Part shown: piece by piece, positions 15,671 through 23,333 of the stretch
Position numbering within the stretch: position 1 is the first letter of the stretch
Layout: every line of letters starts with the position of its first letter
Assembly (NCBI RefSeq): GCF_946478785.1
Contig: NZ_CAMLDD010000033.1
Location: 1 to 41,742 of the forward strand
Source: an uncultured Flavobacterium sp.
Lineage (GTDB): Bacteria > Bacteroidota > Bacteroidia > Flavobacteriales > Flavobacteriaceae
Direction of reading: 5' to 3'
DNA length: 41,742 nt
Notes under the pieces: generated by a model
Seen by the model: the letters and a program-made list of their open reading frames with translations, nothing else
What the model was told of the DNA's origin: nothing
Database searches by the model: none
Position numbers and translations under genes: made by a program

Positions 15671-15801
15671 GGTAACATTTATGGCACTACAGCGGGTTTG
15701 GGATTAAATTAAGCCCTATTTCGGATTTGCCAAATTAACCCAAATACAAAACCATTTTTCCATTAAACTAAATGCCCAAATTGCTTGTAGCGTGTGTTGC
15801 C
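15671..15801. repeat. ~130-bp imperfect palindromic intergenic element, copy 2
   Basis: The ends are GGTAACA (15671-15677) and TGTTGCC (15795-15801), an inverted repeat with one mismatch. Inner arms GCGGGTTTGGG and GCCCAAATTGC also pair imperfectly. Its interior aligns with the element at 14521-14648. It separates ORF 3 from ORF 4. Confidence 0.7.
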
Positions 15802-15810
15802 GGTTCGGTT

Positions 15811-16224
15811 TTATTGATTCCTAATTTCTTTTATTACTGAATTTACTCTTCCAGCATACGAATCAATATCAGAAAACTTTTTTGAATTTGTGTCGATTAT
15901 TTGATGTATCAGTTCATAAATAGAAATAATACTATTCATTAAAATATTATAAACTAAAGTAACACAGATTATTATGAATAAAGCAATATTTCTAAAAGTC
16001 GGTTCAGATTTGTTTTCAATTATTAAAAAAGCAATTGTGCCTAATGGTAATATATATGCTAAAGTAAACTCTAACGCTTTAATGAGTCTAATGTTTTTTA
16101 GCTTTTTTATCGGTCGAGTTTCTGCGAGTTTTTTTGCTATAAAATTCCAAAGTACATTTACTATTTGTCCGGCAATAGCACCAATCATAATTTCGGCAGG
16201 ATTGATGTCGCTAATGTTTATCAT
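15811..16224 (-). CDS. Small multi-pass membrane protein, unknown (cassette-like ORF 4)
   Basis: A 137-residue protein with a hydrophobic N-terminal segment (IMIGAIAGQIVNVLWNFIA), two strong membrane helices (~52-68 and ~79-100) and a soluble Ser/Asp-containing C-terminus. No family recognised. The stop is 10 bases from the repeat copy 2. Same strand as its neighbours; no promoter seen. Confidence 0.55.
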   Translation of the reverse strand: MINISDINPAEIMIGAIAGQIVNVLWNFIAKKLAETRPIKKLKNIRLIKALEFTLAYILPLGTIAFLIIENKSEPTFRNIALFIIICVTLVYNILMNSIISIYELIHQIIDTNSKKFSDIDSYAGRVNSVIKEIRNQ

Positions 16225-16288
16225 TTGGTTAAATTTAATTGTTAGGATTTATGAGATGCCTTTATAAATAAAGTTTTTAGTTAGCTTA

Positions 16289-16621
16289 TTAATCAACATC
16301 AACTTTAATTGGTCCGCCATACGAAACATAACCTCCTCCAATTTCGTCAATATTTACATCTAATTCATCAGTCGTTGAAATGTTTGAAATATTCACATCC
16401 ATTTCAGAAGATGGTTTAATATTCACATCGATTGTTCCGTCAGCATTTACAGGAATTAATCCGTAATTTTTGTTTGGTGATAAATTTAATTTATTTTCAA
16501 AGTTTGGTTTATTTTCTCCAGCGTATGCTTTTGGAATAAAGTCAAAATCTTTTAAAACATTAATAGCTAAGCAAATTGCAATTATTGTAAGAATGCTTTT
16601 GGTGTACAAATCTAATTTCAT
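16289..16621 (-). CDS. Membrane-anchored protein with DVNI repeats (cassette-like ORF 5)
   Basis: A 110-residue protein. One N-terminal membrane helix (MKLDLYTKSILTIIAICLAINVL) is followed by a short linker and then the repeated motif '(I/M/L)DVNI' (IDVNIKPSSE, MDVNISNIST, LDVNIDEIGG). The end 'GGPIKVDVD' may be a fourth unit. Such 10-12-residue repeats suggest a small beta-solenoid-like or assembly segment. Function unknown. It is the first gene of the minus-strand group. Confidence 0.6.
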   Translation of the reverse strand: MKLDLYTKSILTIIAICLAINVLKDFDFIPKAYAGENKPNFENKLNLSPNKNYGLIPVNADGTIDVNIKPSSEMDVNISNISTTDELDVNIDEIGGGYVSYGGPIKVDVD

Positions 16622-16894
16622 AATTCTAATTTAATTGATGTTAATAATTCTATTTTTTCTTCCAGTTTCGGTTCTACTAAACTGAACGCCAACTTATTTA
16701 TATATGCAATAAAATCACACAATGCTAACCAATTTGGGTTCGCTTTATGTCGTAAGCACACTATATTAATTCAGCTAATATAACAATCTTATCATCACAA
16801 AATCATTTCAAACACAAATCACACAAAAAACCTCCCGAAATTTCACTCCCCAGAAGGTTCTCATCTACAATCAATTACCTGACAATAATTGTTC
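16622..16894. other. Non-coding stretch with weak terminator-like repeat
   Basis: No gene seen. An imperfect AACCTCCC...AGAAGGTT repeat with an A-run on its left (about 16825-16858) could be the old terminator of the decayed efflux gene on the minus strand. A GCTTTATG-TCGTAAGC hairpin-like word lies at about 16741-16757. Confidence 0.35.
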
Positions 16895-17177
16895 TCAGCC
16901 AAAGCCTAAGTCCCTGTAAACATGAACTGCGGCATTAAGTTGTTCTTTTTTAGTATCGGTCAATTCTAATTTTGATTCTAACGCATCCACTTGTTGTGAT
17001 TTTAGATTATAACTTTTTTGAGGATTATGGATTTTAGAAAGCTGATTAGAAACTTCCAAATAAGCGTTTAAAATAGTTTTATCGTAATTAGATAAACCCT
17101 AAAGCTGTATTGAATTGGCGCTTGAAAACTCCGCTTTAATTGCATTTTCTGTTAATCAAAAGTGCCTCAAAATCTCC
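16895..17177 (-). pseudogene. Decayed 3' end of a TolC-family efflux outer-membrane protein
   Basis: On the minus strand the DNA from 17177 to 16895 translates, across two frames, to GDFEALLINRK, then AIKAEFSSANSIQL, stop, then SNYDKTILNAYLEVSNQLSK, IHNPQKSYNLKSQQVDALES, KLELTDTKKEQLNAAVHVYR and DLGFG. This is the C-terminal pattern of RND-type outer-membrane factors (PLINRKAIKAEF..AN, TILNAYLEV, NAxxxVYRALGGG). Damage visible: a one-base frameshift near 17145, an in-frame TAG at 17099-17101, and an internal deletion near 16985 that joins the two parts around 'Q(V/R)DALES', removing the segment that normally lies between. No 5' part or pump genes are present. Confidence 0.78.
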
Positions 17178-17305
17178 CTTAACTATTTTGAAATAGACTT
17201 TGAATAGCTGCCTAAATTTATTTATTTTTTTAAGCAAAAGACTCACCGTTACAAAAGAAATATTTCTATATTCGTTTCCTATTAAATTAACCCCAAATTA
17301 GTTTT

Positions 17306-17806
17306 ATGAAACACGTATTACTTACATTATTTTTTATGGCGACCTGCTCAGTATGGTCACAATCGGCAACTGCTTATTTTGACAAGGCAATGAAAAAGGC
17401 CGAGGCTGGAAACACAAAAGGCGCAATTGCAGACTACAATAAAGCAATTAGCATGAATTCGAAATTTGTAGAAGCCTATCAAAACAGAGGTGTTGCCAAA
17501 TTTAAGCTTAACGATTTACAAGGAGCTTTGGCAGATTTTAGTAAAACAATCGACTTAGATTCGATGAATGCTGATGCCTTCACCGGCAGAGCAAATGTGA
17601 ATTACAAACTAATGAATTATCCGGATGCAATAAAAGATTGTACTTCTTCAATTGGTTTAAATCCTAAAGATTATATCGCTTTTAATCTAAGAGCTCTATC
17701 TTATAATAGAGTAGGCAATAAAAAAGATGCCTGCAAAGATTTCTCTAAAGCAATAGAATTAGGCAGCCAAAGCGCTATCAAAAACAGGGCTACTTTTTGT
17801 AAATAA
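17306..17806 (+). CDS. Secreted tetratricopeptide repeat protein
   Basis: A 166-residue protein with a signal peptide (MKHVLLTLFFMATCSVWSQ) and four TPR units filling the rest (~20-160), each showing 'A...G....A..D...AI.L(N/D)' (GNTKGAIADYNKAISMN, DLQGALADFSKTIDLD, and so on). It should be a periplasmic protein-protein interaction module; the partner is unknown. It is monocistronic: 290 mostly decayed bases lie upstream and a terminator downstream. Confidence 0.85.
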   Translation: MKHVLLTLFFMATCSVWSQSATAYFDKAMKKAEAGNTKGAIADYNKAISMNSKFVEAYQNRGVAKFKLNDLQGALADFSKTIDLDSMNADAFTGRANVNYKLMNYPDAIKDCTSSIGLNPKDYIAFNLRALSYNRVGNKKDACKDFSKAIELGSQSAIKNRATFCK

Positions 17807-17824
17807 GCCAAACTTTATCATAAC

Positions 17825-17860
17825 CAATCTGTAGAAATTAAATTTTTACAGATTGCTTTT
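17825..17860 (+). terminator. Intrinsic terminator of the TPR gene
   Basis: CAATCTGTA and TACAGATTG form a 9-bp stem extended by AAA/TTT pairing and followed by CTTTTTTG, 18 bases after the stop codon. Confidence 0.85.
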
Positions 17861-18111
17861 TTGTAAATTCATGGTAAATTTTGTTTTTTATCACCACTTT
17901 TGATGATATGTTCAGCAATACTGTTGCTGCCAGGACCTCTTATACTTTCAACGAAATTATATATGGAGCAAAGTTCGAAACCATGTACAACCGAAGCAGT
18001 GATGGCTCTAAAACAATTTTACATTTAGACCTGTTAAACAGCATTGAAAGAGTTAGTTTTTCATAAGCTATCATTTTAATGAAGATTTAAACGGAATCTC
18101 AGATTTTATTC
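17861..18111 (+). other. Mostly non-coding gap with a possible gene remnant
   Basis: A 61-codon open frame (17881-18066) exists without a clear start context. Its translation (for example 'FNEIIYGAKFETMYNRS', 'ILHLDLLNSIERVSF') looks protein-like rather than random, so it may be the fragment of a lost gene. I cannot assign a family. Confidence 0.25.
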
Positions 18112-18119
18112 TAATTTTG
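18112..18119 (+). promoter_or_regulatory. -7 element of the MerR/CarH-like gene
   Basis: TAATTTTG matches TAnnTTTG and ends 18 bases before the ATG. Its last three bases are the start of the left operator half-site. Confidence 0.55.
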
Positions 18120-18148
18120 TTTATCCAATTATAAGAAATGATAAACAA
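18117..18148. promoter_or_regulatory. Operator TTGTTTA-N18-TAAACAA at the regulator gene
   Basis: TTGTTTATC (18117-18125) and GATAAACAA (18140-18148) are perfect 9-bp inverted repeats that span the predicted transcription start and the ATG at 18138. The core TTGTTTA-N18-TAAACAA recurs with identical spacing before crtI, so this is probably an autoregulatory site for the MerR-type protein. Confidence 0.7.
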
Positions 18149-19037
18149 CATAAAGACCGTTTTCAGCATCAAAGATCTTGAAAACTTATCCGGAATAAAA
18201 GCACATACCATTCGCATATGGGAAAAAAGATATAAAATTCTTGAACCTATGCGAACAGATACCAATATTCGGCTTTACAATTTAGCCAGTTTACAAAAAC
18301 TGCTGAATATTACATTGCTCCACGAATACGGATACAAGATATCTAAGATTGCTACTTTCCCTGAAGAAAAAATTCCTCAGTTGGTTCGTGAAATTATTTC
18401 CATGAAAAACTCACAGAACTACGCCATCAATTCCTTCAAGATGTCGATGATGAATTTCGATCAGGAAATCTTTTTCAACACCTTTGACTGGCTGATTTCT
18501 GAAAAATCATTTCAACAGGTTTTTAAAGAACATTTTCTTCCTCTATTGAAAGAATTAGGCCTTTTATGGCAATCACAAACTATAAGTCCGGCAAATGAAC
18601 ATTTCATGAGCCATTTGATCAAACAAAAGATACTAATTTATACAGAAGGTCTTCAAATCCTGAAGCCAGCCAAAACAGATAAGGTATTTGTACTCTCATT
18701 ACCCATAAATGAAATTCATCAAATTGGATTGCTCTATCTACAATACGAAATTTTACTGAAGGGTTATAAAACTATCTATTTAGGCGAAAGTATGCCTATA
18801 GAAAATCTGCAGGACCTGACCAAACATTTCAACAGAATCACTTTTGTAACGTTTATGACCATTCAGCCAGACCGCAACGTTGTTAATCAGTATGTAAAAG
18901 CAATGGAGCAAAAATTACTCTTAAAAAATAATGAAATTTGGATTATGGGAAAAATGACCGAAAATATCGACAGACAAAAACTGTCTGAAAGAACCTTTGT
19001 TTTTGACTCCATGGAAGAAACTATTAATAATATATAG
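18138..19037 (+). CDS. CarH-like MerR-family regulator with B12-binding domains
   Basis: A 299-residue protein. The N-terminal ~70 residues are a MerR winged helix (FSIKDLENLSGIKAHTIRIW, then 'RYKILEP.RT..NIRLY'). Residues ~95-170 form the helical cap of cobalamin-binding regulators: Trp144, Glu154 and His155 (LLWQSQTISPANEHF) show the same W-x9-E-H spacing as the light-sensing CarH. The C-terminal Rossmann-like domain has E192-I-H194-Q-I-G197, equivalent to the DxHxxG B12 ligand motif. CarH proteins repress carotenoid genes in the dark with adenosylcobalamin and release DNA in light. The gene stands directly before crtI. Light sensing by this protein is inferred from residues and context. 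Confidence 0.87.
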   Translation: MINNIKTVFSIKDLENLSGIKAHTIRIWEKRYKILEPMRTDTNIRLYNLASLQKLLNITLLHEYGYKISKIATFPEEKIPQLVREIISMKNSQNYAINSFKMSMMNFDQEIFFNTFDWLISEKSFQQVFKEHFLPLLKELGLLWQSQTISPANEHFMSHLIKQKILIYTEGLQILKPAKTDKVFVLSLPINEIHQIGLLYLQYEILLKGYKTIYLGESMPIENLQDLTKHFNRITFVTFMTIQPDRNVVNQYVKAMEQKLLLKNNEIWIMGKMTENIDRQKLSERTFVFDSMEETINNI

Positions 19038-19040
19038 TTT

Positions 19041-19072
19041 TTGTTTAAAGTTTTTGTACATTTGTTAAACAA
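19041..19072. promoter_or_regulatory. Operator TTGTTTA-N18-TAAACAA at crtI
   Basis: TTGTTTA (19041-19047) and TAAACAA (19066-19072) repeat the spacing of the site at 18117-18148. Within it lies TACATTTG (19057-19064), a perfect TAnnTTTG. A second -7-like element, TAGTTTTTG (19035-19043), overlaps the left half-site as at the regulator gene. The right half-site ends at the base before the crtI ATG, so crtI may be translated from a near-leaderless transcript when derepressed. Confidence 0.7.
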
Positions 19073-20539
19073 ATGAAAAAAACTATCTCCATAATAGGTT
19101 CCGGATTTTCTGCTTTAGCTGCTTCTTGCTATCTGGCAAAGCAGGGACATGCAGTAACTATTTACGAAAAAAATGATTCAATTGGAGGTCGGGCAAGACA
19201 ATTTAAAAGCAAGGGTTTTACCTTTGACATGGGACCAAGCTGGTACTGGATGCCTGATGTGTTCGAACGTTTCTTTCAGGATTTCGACAAAAAACAATCT
19301 AATTATTATGAACTTGTAAAACTAAATCCGGCTTATCGGGTTTATTTTGGAGTTGATGATTTTATCAGTATCTATGACAATCTTGAAGCAATAAAATCTA
19401 CTTTCGAAAACATTGAAAAAGGAAGCGGTCAAAAACTCCAAACGTTCATCGATCACGCCAAAAGCAATTATGATATTGCGATAAAAGATTTGGTATATCG
19501 TCCAGGGGTTTCTGCTTTGGAATTAATTACACCACAAACGGTTTTAAAACTGAATCAATTTCTAAGCAACGTCAGTTCTGATATCCGAAAAGAATTCAAA
19601 AACGAAAGATTAATTCAGATTCTGGAATTTCCCGTTTTGTTTTTAGGAGCAAAACCTTCAAAAACACCTTCATTTTACAATTTCATGAACTATGCCGATT
19701 TTGGCCTAGGAACCTGGCATCCCAAAACCGGAATGTTTGATGTGGTTCGCGGTATCGAAAAAATGGCTTTGGAATTGGGTGTAACAATTAAGACAAACTC
19801 GCCAATCGAAAAAATAATCGTTGAAAACAAAACCGCAACCGGAATTATAATTGACGGAAAAACAATCAAGTCTGATATCGTTTTAAGCGGTGCCGATTAC
19901 CAGCATACTGAAACCTTGCTCGAAAAAAAGCATCGCGCTTATTCTGACAACTATTGGGAGAGCCGCATTTTCGCACCTTCTTCCCTCCTTTTTTTTATAG
20001 GTTTTGATAAAAAAATTGAAAATGTAACCCATCACGCCTTATTTTTTGATGTCGATTTCAACCAGCACGCAGCTGATATTTATGATGACCCAAAATGGCC
20101 GGAAGCACCTTTATTCTATGCTAATTTTCCATCGAAAACGGATAAAACTGCTGCACCGGAAGGAATGGAAACAGGATTCTTTTTAATTCCACTCGCGCCG
20201 GGAATAAATGACAGTGAAGCACTTAGGGAAAAATATTTCAATAAAATAATCGCTCGTTTTGAGCAACTTACACAACAAAAAATTAAAAATAACATTATCT
20301 TTAAGAAATCATTCTGTAAAAATGACTTTGTAACAGATTACAATGCTTACAAAGGAAATGCATACGGAATGGCGAATACCTTATTACAAACTGCTTTTTT
20401 AAGGCCAAAACTAAAAAGCAAAAAAGTTCGTAACTTATATTTTACAGGACAGCTAACTGTACCTGGCCCAGGGGTTCCGCCTGCCTTAATTTCAGGAAAA
20501 TTGGTTGCTGAGTTAATTGAAAAATCACTTAGATCTTAA
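19073..20539 (+). CDS. crtI: Phytoene desaturase
   Basis: A 488-residue FAD-dependent enzyme that introduces double bonds into phytoene to give lycopene. The FAD-binding N-terminus is intact (IIGSGFSALAASCYLAKQG, Glu in IYEKN, then IGGRARQ). It is followed by the CrtI-typical 'FDMGPSWYWMPDVFERFF' and the C-terminal carotenoid motif GQLTVPGPGVPPAL near residues 462-475. Length fits the bacterial family. It starts 35 bases after the regulator, over a CarH-like operator, and crtB follows 3 bases after its stop, so crtI-crtB(-crtZ) form one operon. Confidence 0.96.
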   Translation: MKKTISIIGSGFSALAASCYLAKQGHAVTIYEKNDSIGGRARQFKSKGFTFDMGPSWYWMPDVFERFFQDFDKKQSNYYELVKLNPAYRVYFGVDDFISIYDNLEAIKSTFENIEKGSGQKLQTFIDHAKSNYDIAIKDLVYRPGVSALELITPQTVLKLNQFLSNVSSDIRKEFKNERLIQILEFPVLFLGAKPSKTPSFYNFMNYADFGLGTWHPKTGMFDVVRGIEKMALELGVTIKTNSPIEKIIVENKTATGIIIDGKTIKSDIVLSGADYQHTETLLEKKHRAYSDNYWESRIFAPSSLLFFIGFDKKIENVTHHALFFDVDFNQHAADIYDDPKWPEAPLFYANFPSKTDKTAAPEGMETGFFLIPLAPGINDSEALREKYFNKIIARFEQLTQQKIKNNIIFKKSFCKNDFVTDYNAYKGNAYGMANTLLQTAFLRPKLKSKKVRNLYFTGQLTVPGPGVPPALISGKLVAELIEKSLRS

Positions 20540-20542
20540 AAA

Positions 20543-21382
20543 ATGAAATCACTATTCGACGCAGTTTCTTTTAAATGCAGTAAATTAATTACGCAAAATT
20601 ACAGCACCTCATTTTCGCTTGCAGTAAAAATGCTGTCGCCAAGCATTCGGGATGCCATTTACAGCGTTTATGGATTTGTACGTTTTGCTGACGAAATTGT
20701 AGATTCATTTCACGATTATGAAAAAGAATATCTTATTGAAGATTTCGAAAAAGAATATTACAAAGCAATGCAATTAGGCATCAGCCTCAACCCTATTCTC
20801 AACTCTTTTCAGCATACTGTAAAAGAATACAATATCACAGACGATTTGGTTCAGGCATTTTTGCGAAGCATGAAATTAGATCTCATAAAATCAACTTACA
20901 ACTCACAAGCTGAGTACGAAGATTACATTTACGGTTCTGCAGATGTTGTTGGTTTAATGTGCCTTAAAGTTTTTGTAAAAGGAAACAATCAAAAGTATGA
21001 GCAATTGAAAAATGAAGCAATGCGCTTAGGATCTGCTTTTCAAAAAGTAAATTTCCTAAGAGACTTAAAAGATGATAATTTAGTTTTAAACCGAAATTAT
21101 TTTCCGGGTGTCAATTTGAATTCATTCGACGAAAACACCAAAACAGCAATCATCAATGAGATTGAAGAAGATTTCAAAGTAGCATATCAGGGAATCGTGA
21201 AACTGCCTATGGAAGCAAAATTTGGTGTTTATACTGCTTTTATCTATTACAGAAAACTGTTGAAAAAGCTAAAAAACACGCCGTGTTCAGAAATTGGAAA
21301 CTCAAGAATCCGGGTTTCAAATTACACCAAAGCCGGACTTTTAGCGCAATCTTTTGTAACTTACAAATTAAAAATGGTTTAA
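20543..21382 (+). CDS. crtB: Phytoene synthase
   Basis: A 279-residue squalene/phytoene synthase that condenses two geranylgeranyl diphosphates. Both aspartate-rich substrate motifs are present: D50-E-I-V-D54 (FVRFADEIVD) and 'FLRDLKDD' near 174-178. 'YSTSFSLAVKML' at the N-terminus and 'YGSADVVGLMCLKVF' are also diagnostic. It is the second gene of the carotenoid operon, 3 bases after crtI. Confidence 0.96.
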   Translation: MKSLFDAVSFKCSKLITQNYSTSFSLAVKMLSPSIRDAIYSVYGFVRFADEIVDSFHDYEKEYLIEDFEKEYYKAMQLGISLNPILNSFQHTVKEYNITDDLVQAFLRSMKLDLIKSTYNSQAEYEDYIYGSADVVGLMCLKVFVKGNNQKYEQLKNEAMRLGSAFQKVNFLRDLKDDNLVLNRNYFPGVNLNSFDENTKTAIINEIEEDFKVAYQGIVKLPMEAKFGVYTAFIYYRKLLKKLKNTPCSEIGNSRIRVSNYTKAGLLAQSFVTYKLKMV

Positions 21383-21407
21383 AATTATTTCATAAAATAA
21401 AACAAAA

Positions 21408-21848
21408 ATGATCTCTTTTTTAATTTTTTTAGGAGTTTTTCTTTTCATGGAATGTGTGACCTGGCTTACACACAAATACATTATGCACGGACTCATGTGG
21501 TATTTTCACGCAGATCATCATCAGCCAAAATACGAACATACTTTTGAGCGCAACGACATTTTCTTTGTCATCTTCGCCATTCCGAGTATTGTGCTGTTTT
21601 ATTTTGGCGTTCAGGGCGGCTTCAATTATTTGTTTTTTGTCGCTTGCGGAATCACAACTTATGGAATATGTTATTTTTTAATCCACGATGTATTGATTCA
21701 TCAACGGTTCAAATGGTTCAAAAACACCAAAAACAAATATCTAATCGGTCTCCGAAAAGCCCATAAGGTTCACCATAAACATCTTGGAAAAGAACATGGA
21801 GAATGTTTCGGAATGTTATTTGTGCCCTTCAAATATTATAAAATGTAA
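21408..21848 (+). CDS. crtZ: Beta-carotene hydroxylase
   Basis: A 146-residue di-iron membrane enzyme of the fatty-acid hydroxylase superfamily that makes zeaxanthin from beta-carotene. All four histidine clusters are present: H22-x4-H27 (THKYIMH), H34-x2-H37-H38 (HADHH), 'HDVLIHQRF' and 'HKVHHKHLGKEHGE'. Three to four hydrophobic helices lie between them. It follows crtB by 25 bases. No lycopene cyclase gene is seen in the window, so cyclisation must be encoded elsewhere. Confidence 0.94.
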   Translation: MISFLIFLGVFLFMECVTWLTHKYIMHGLMWYFHADHHQPKYEHTFERNDIFFVIFAIPSIVLFYFGVQGGFNYLFFVACGITTYGICYFLIHDVLIHQRFKWFKNTKNKYLIGLRKAHKVHHKHLGKEHGECFGMLFVPFKYYKM

Positions 21849-21856
21849 AGAATGAT

Positions 21857-21992
21857 TTGGGCGTTACCCCACAGAAAAAGTGGGGTCGGGTCTTTCGTTC
21901 CCGCTTTTTTGTATCAGGCAGACACGGCGCAATAACGACAGGTAAATTAAATGCCTGACACAAAAAGAGCTCCACTGCAACCCCTAACGCAT
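21857..21992. repeat. REP-like composite hairpin element 1
   Basis: It has two stems: ACCCCAC/GTGGGGT (21866-21886) and TTTTTGTATCAGGCA/TGCCTGACACAAAAA (21906-21920 with 21952-21966, one mismatch). The frame 'GGGCGTTACCCC...GGGGTCGGG' and 'TCCACTGCAACCCCTAACGC' is a layout I know from dispersed flavobacterial intergenic repeats. It can act as terminator of the crt operon. Confidence 0.65.
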
Positions 21993-22025
21993 TCGTAAAT
22001 CAAGAACTTCCTCTAATGCAAGTCT

Positions 22026-22508
22026 ATGAAAATATATAAAATAGAAACCGTTCAACATCTCAACGCCTCTATTGAAGAATGCTGGGACTTTTTTTCCAGC
22101 CCAAAAAACCTTCAAACGATAACTCCAGACACCATGAGTTTCGAAATTCAGGATTATGATGGCAAACGCATGTATCCCGGACAAATTATAACCTACACGT
22201 TGAAACCTTTGTTTGGCATTAAAATTAACTGGGTTACAGTCATTACTGTTTCTCAGCAAAATCAGTATTTTATTGACGAACAGCGCTTTGGGCCTTACGC
22301 TTTATGGCACCACAAGCACTTTTTTGAACCTGCTGAAAATGGCGGGACAAAAATGACAGACATTGTACATTATGCCATACCTTTTGGGTATTTAGGCTGC
22401 GTTATGAATACCTTAGTTGTAAATAAAAAGATTAATGCCATTTTTGATTTTCGTCGTACTAAAATCGAGGAATTGTTCAATTTAAAGAAAAATGTAATAG
22501 ATTCGTAG
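22026..22508 (+). CDS. SRPBCC (START/Bet v1-like) ligand-binding protein
   Basis: A 160-residue protein with the SRPBCC layout: opening strand 'YKIETVQHLNASIEECWDFFSSPKNLQTITP', antiparallel strands, and a long C-terminal helix (RTKIEELFNLKKN). Members bind hydrophobic ligands such as carotenoids, lipids or polyketides. A gene of this type is often found beside flavobacterial carotenoid genes, which suggests a role in pigment or lipid handling. It is separated from crtZ by a hairpin element and may have its own promoter. Confidence 0.87.
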   Translation: MKIYKIETVQHLNASIEECWDFFSSPKNLQTITPDTMSFEIQDYDGKRMYPGQIITYTLKPLFGIKINWVTVITVSQQNQYFIDEQRFGPYALWHHKHFFEPAENGGTKMTDIVHYAIPFGYLGCVMNTLVVNKKINAIFDFRRTKIEELFNLKKNVIDS

Positions 22509-22550
22509 CTTAATAATAGATAATAGAATCTATGTTAAAAATAAGTCCCA

Positions 22551-23327
22551 ATGAAAACTATATTAAAAGCTGCAAATTTAAGTATCGGTTATAAGTCCGG
22601 AAAAGAAATTATAGCTATTGCCCAGGACTTAAATTTGGCTTTAGATCCGGGAAAACTTATCGCTTTGATTGGTGCAAACGGAATTGGGAAATCGACTTTA
22701 TTAAGAACTATTACCGGAATTCAACCACCATTGTCAGGAAATGTTTTTCTGAATGACAAAAATATAAATACCTATAAACCATTAGATTTAGCACAAAATT
22801 TAAGCTTGGTTTTAACCGAAAAGCTGCCTCCAAGCAATCTTTCGGTTTTTGAATTGGTTGCCTTGGGAAGACAGCCATATACCAATTGGATTGGTACTTT
22901 ATCCCAAACGGATATAGAAAAAGTTCAGGAAGCCATGCAATTGACTCAAATAGAACATTTAGCTTCAAAAAAACATTTTGAAATCAGTGACGGACAATTA
23001 CAAAAGGTATTGATAGCAAGAGCTTTGGCACAGGATACACCATTAATTATTCTTGACGAACCCACCACACATCTTGATTTATTGCATAAAGTTTCATTAT
23101 TCAAATTACTGAAAAAGTTAACACAGGAAACTCAAAAATGTATTTTATTTTCGACACACGATATCGATTTGGCAATTCAGTTAAGTGACGAAATGATCAT
23201 CATGACACCGGAAATGGTGGTACAGGACGTACCGTGCAACTTAATTTCGAAAGGAAGTTTTGCGGCCTTGTTCAAAGACGAACATATTGTTTTTGATGCT
23301 GAAAAAGGGAAGTTTATTGTGACTTAG
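22551..23327 (+). CDS. ABC transporter ATPase, FecE/BtuD type
   Basis: A 258-residue ATPase of the iron-siderophore/haem/cobalamin (FecCD partner) class. Walker A is GANGIGKST (~42-50), Walker B is PLIILDEPTTHLD, and the switch His is in FSTHDIDLA. The signature motif is ISDGQ instead of LSGGQ, an acceptable but uncommon variant. 'LVALGRQPYTNW' is typical of FecE-like proteins. The cognate permease and binding-protein genes are not in the window, so it is an orphan here. Proximity to a B12-type regulator is suggestive of cobalamin, nothing more. Confidence 0.87.
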   Translation: MKTILKAANLSIGYKSGKEIIAIAQDLNLALDPGKLIALIGANGIGKSTLLRTITGIQPPLSGNVFLNDKNINTYKPLDLAQNLSLVLTEKLPPSNLSVFELVALGRQPYTNWIGTLSQTDIEKVQEAMQLTQIEHLASKKHFEISDGQLQKVLIARALAQDTPLIILDEPTTHLDLLHKVSLFKLLKKLTQETQKCILFSTHDIDLAIQLSDEMIIMTPEMVVQDVPCNLISKGSFAALFKDEHIVFDAEKGKFIVT

Positions 23328-23333
23328 GTTTGA

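Noticed and set aside
14521..15801. Classical integron attC sites
   Set aside because: The elements fold and repeat like attC but lack GTTRRRY/RYYYAAC cores and no integrase is present, so only 'cassette-like' is claimed.
15974..16267. 97-codon plus-strand frame
   Set aside because: Antisense shadow of the membrane protein gene at 15811-16224; hydrophobicity is a mirror effect.
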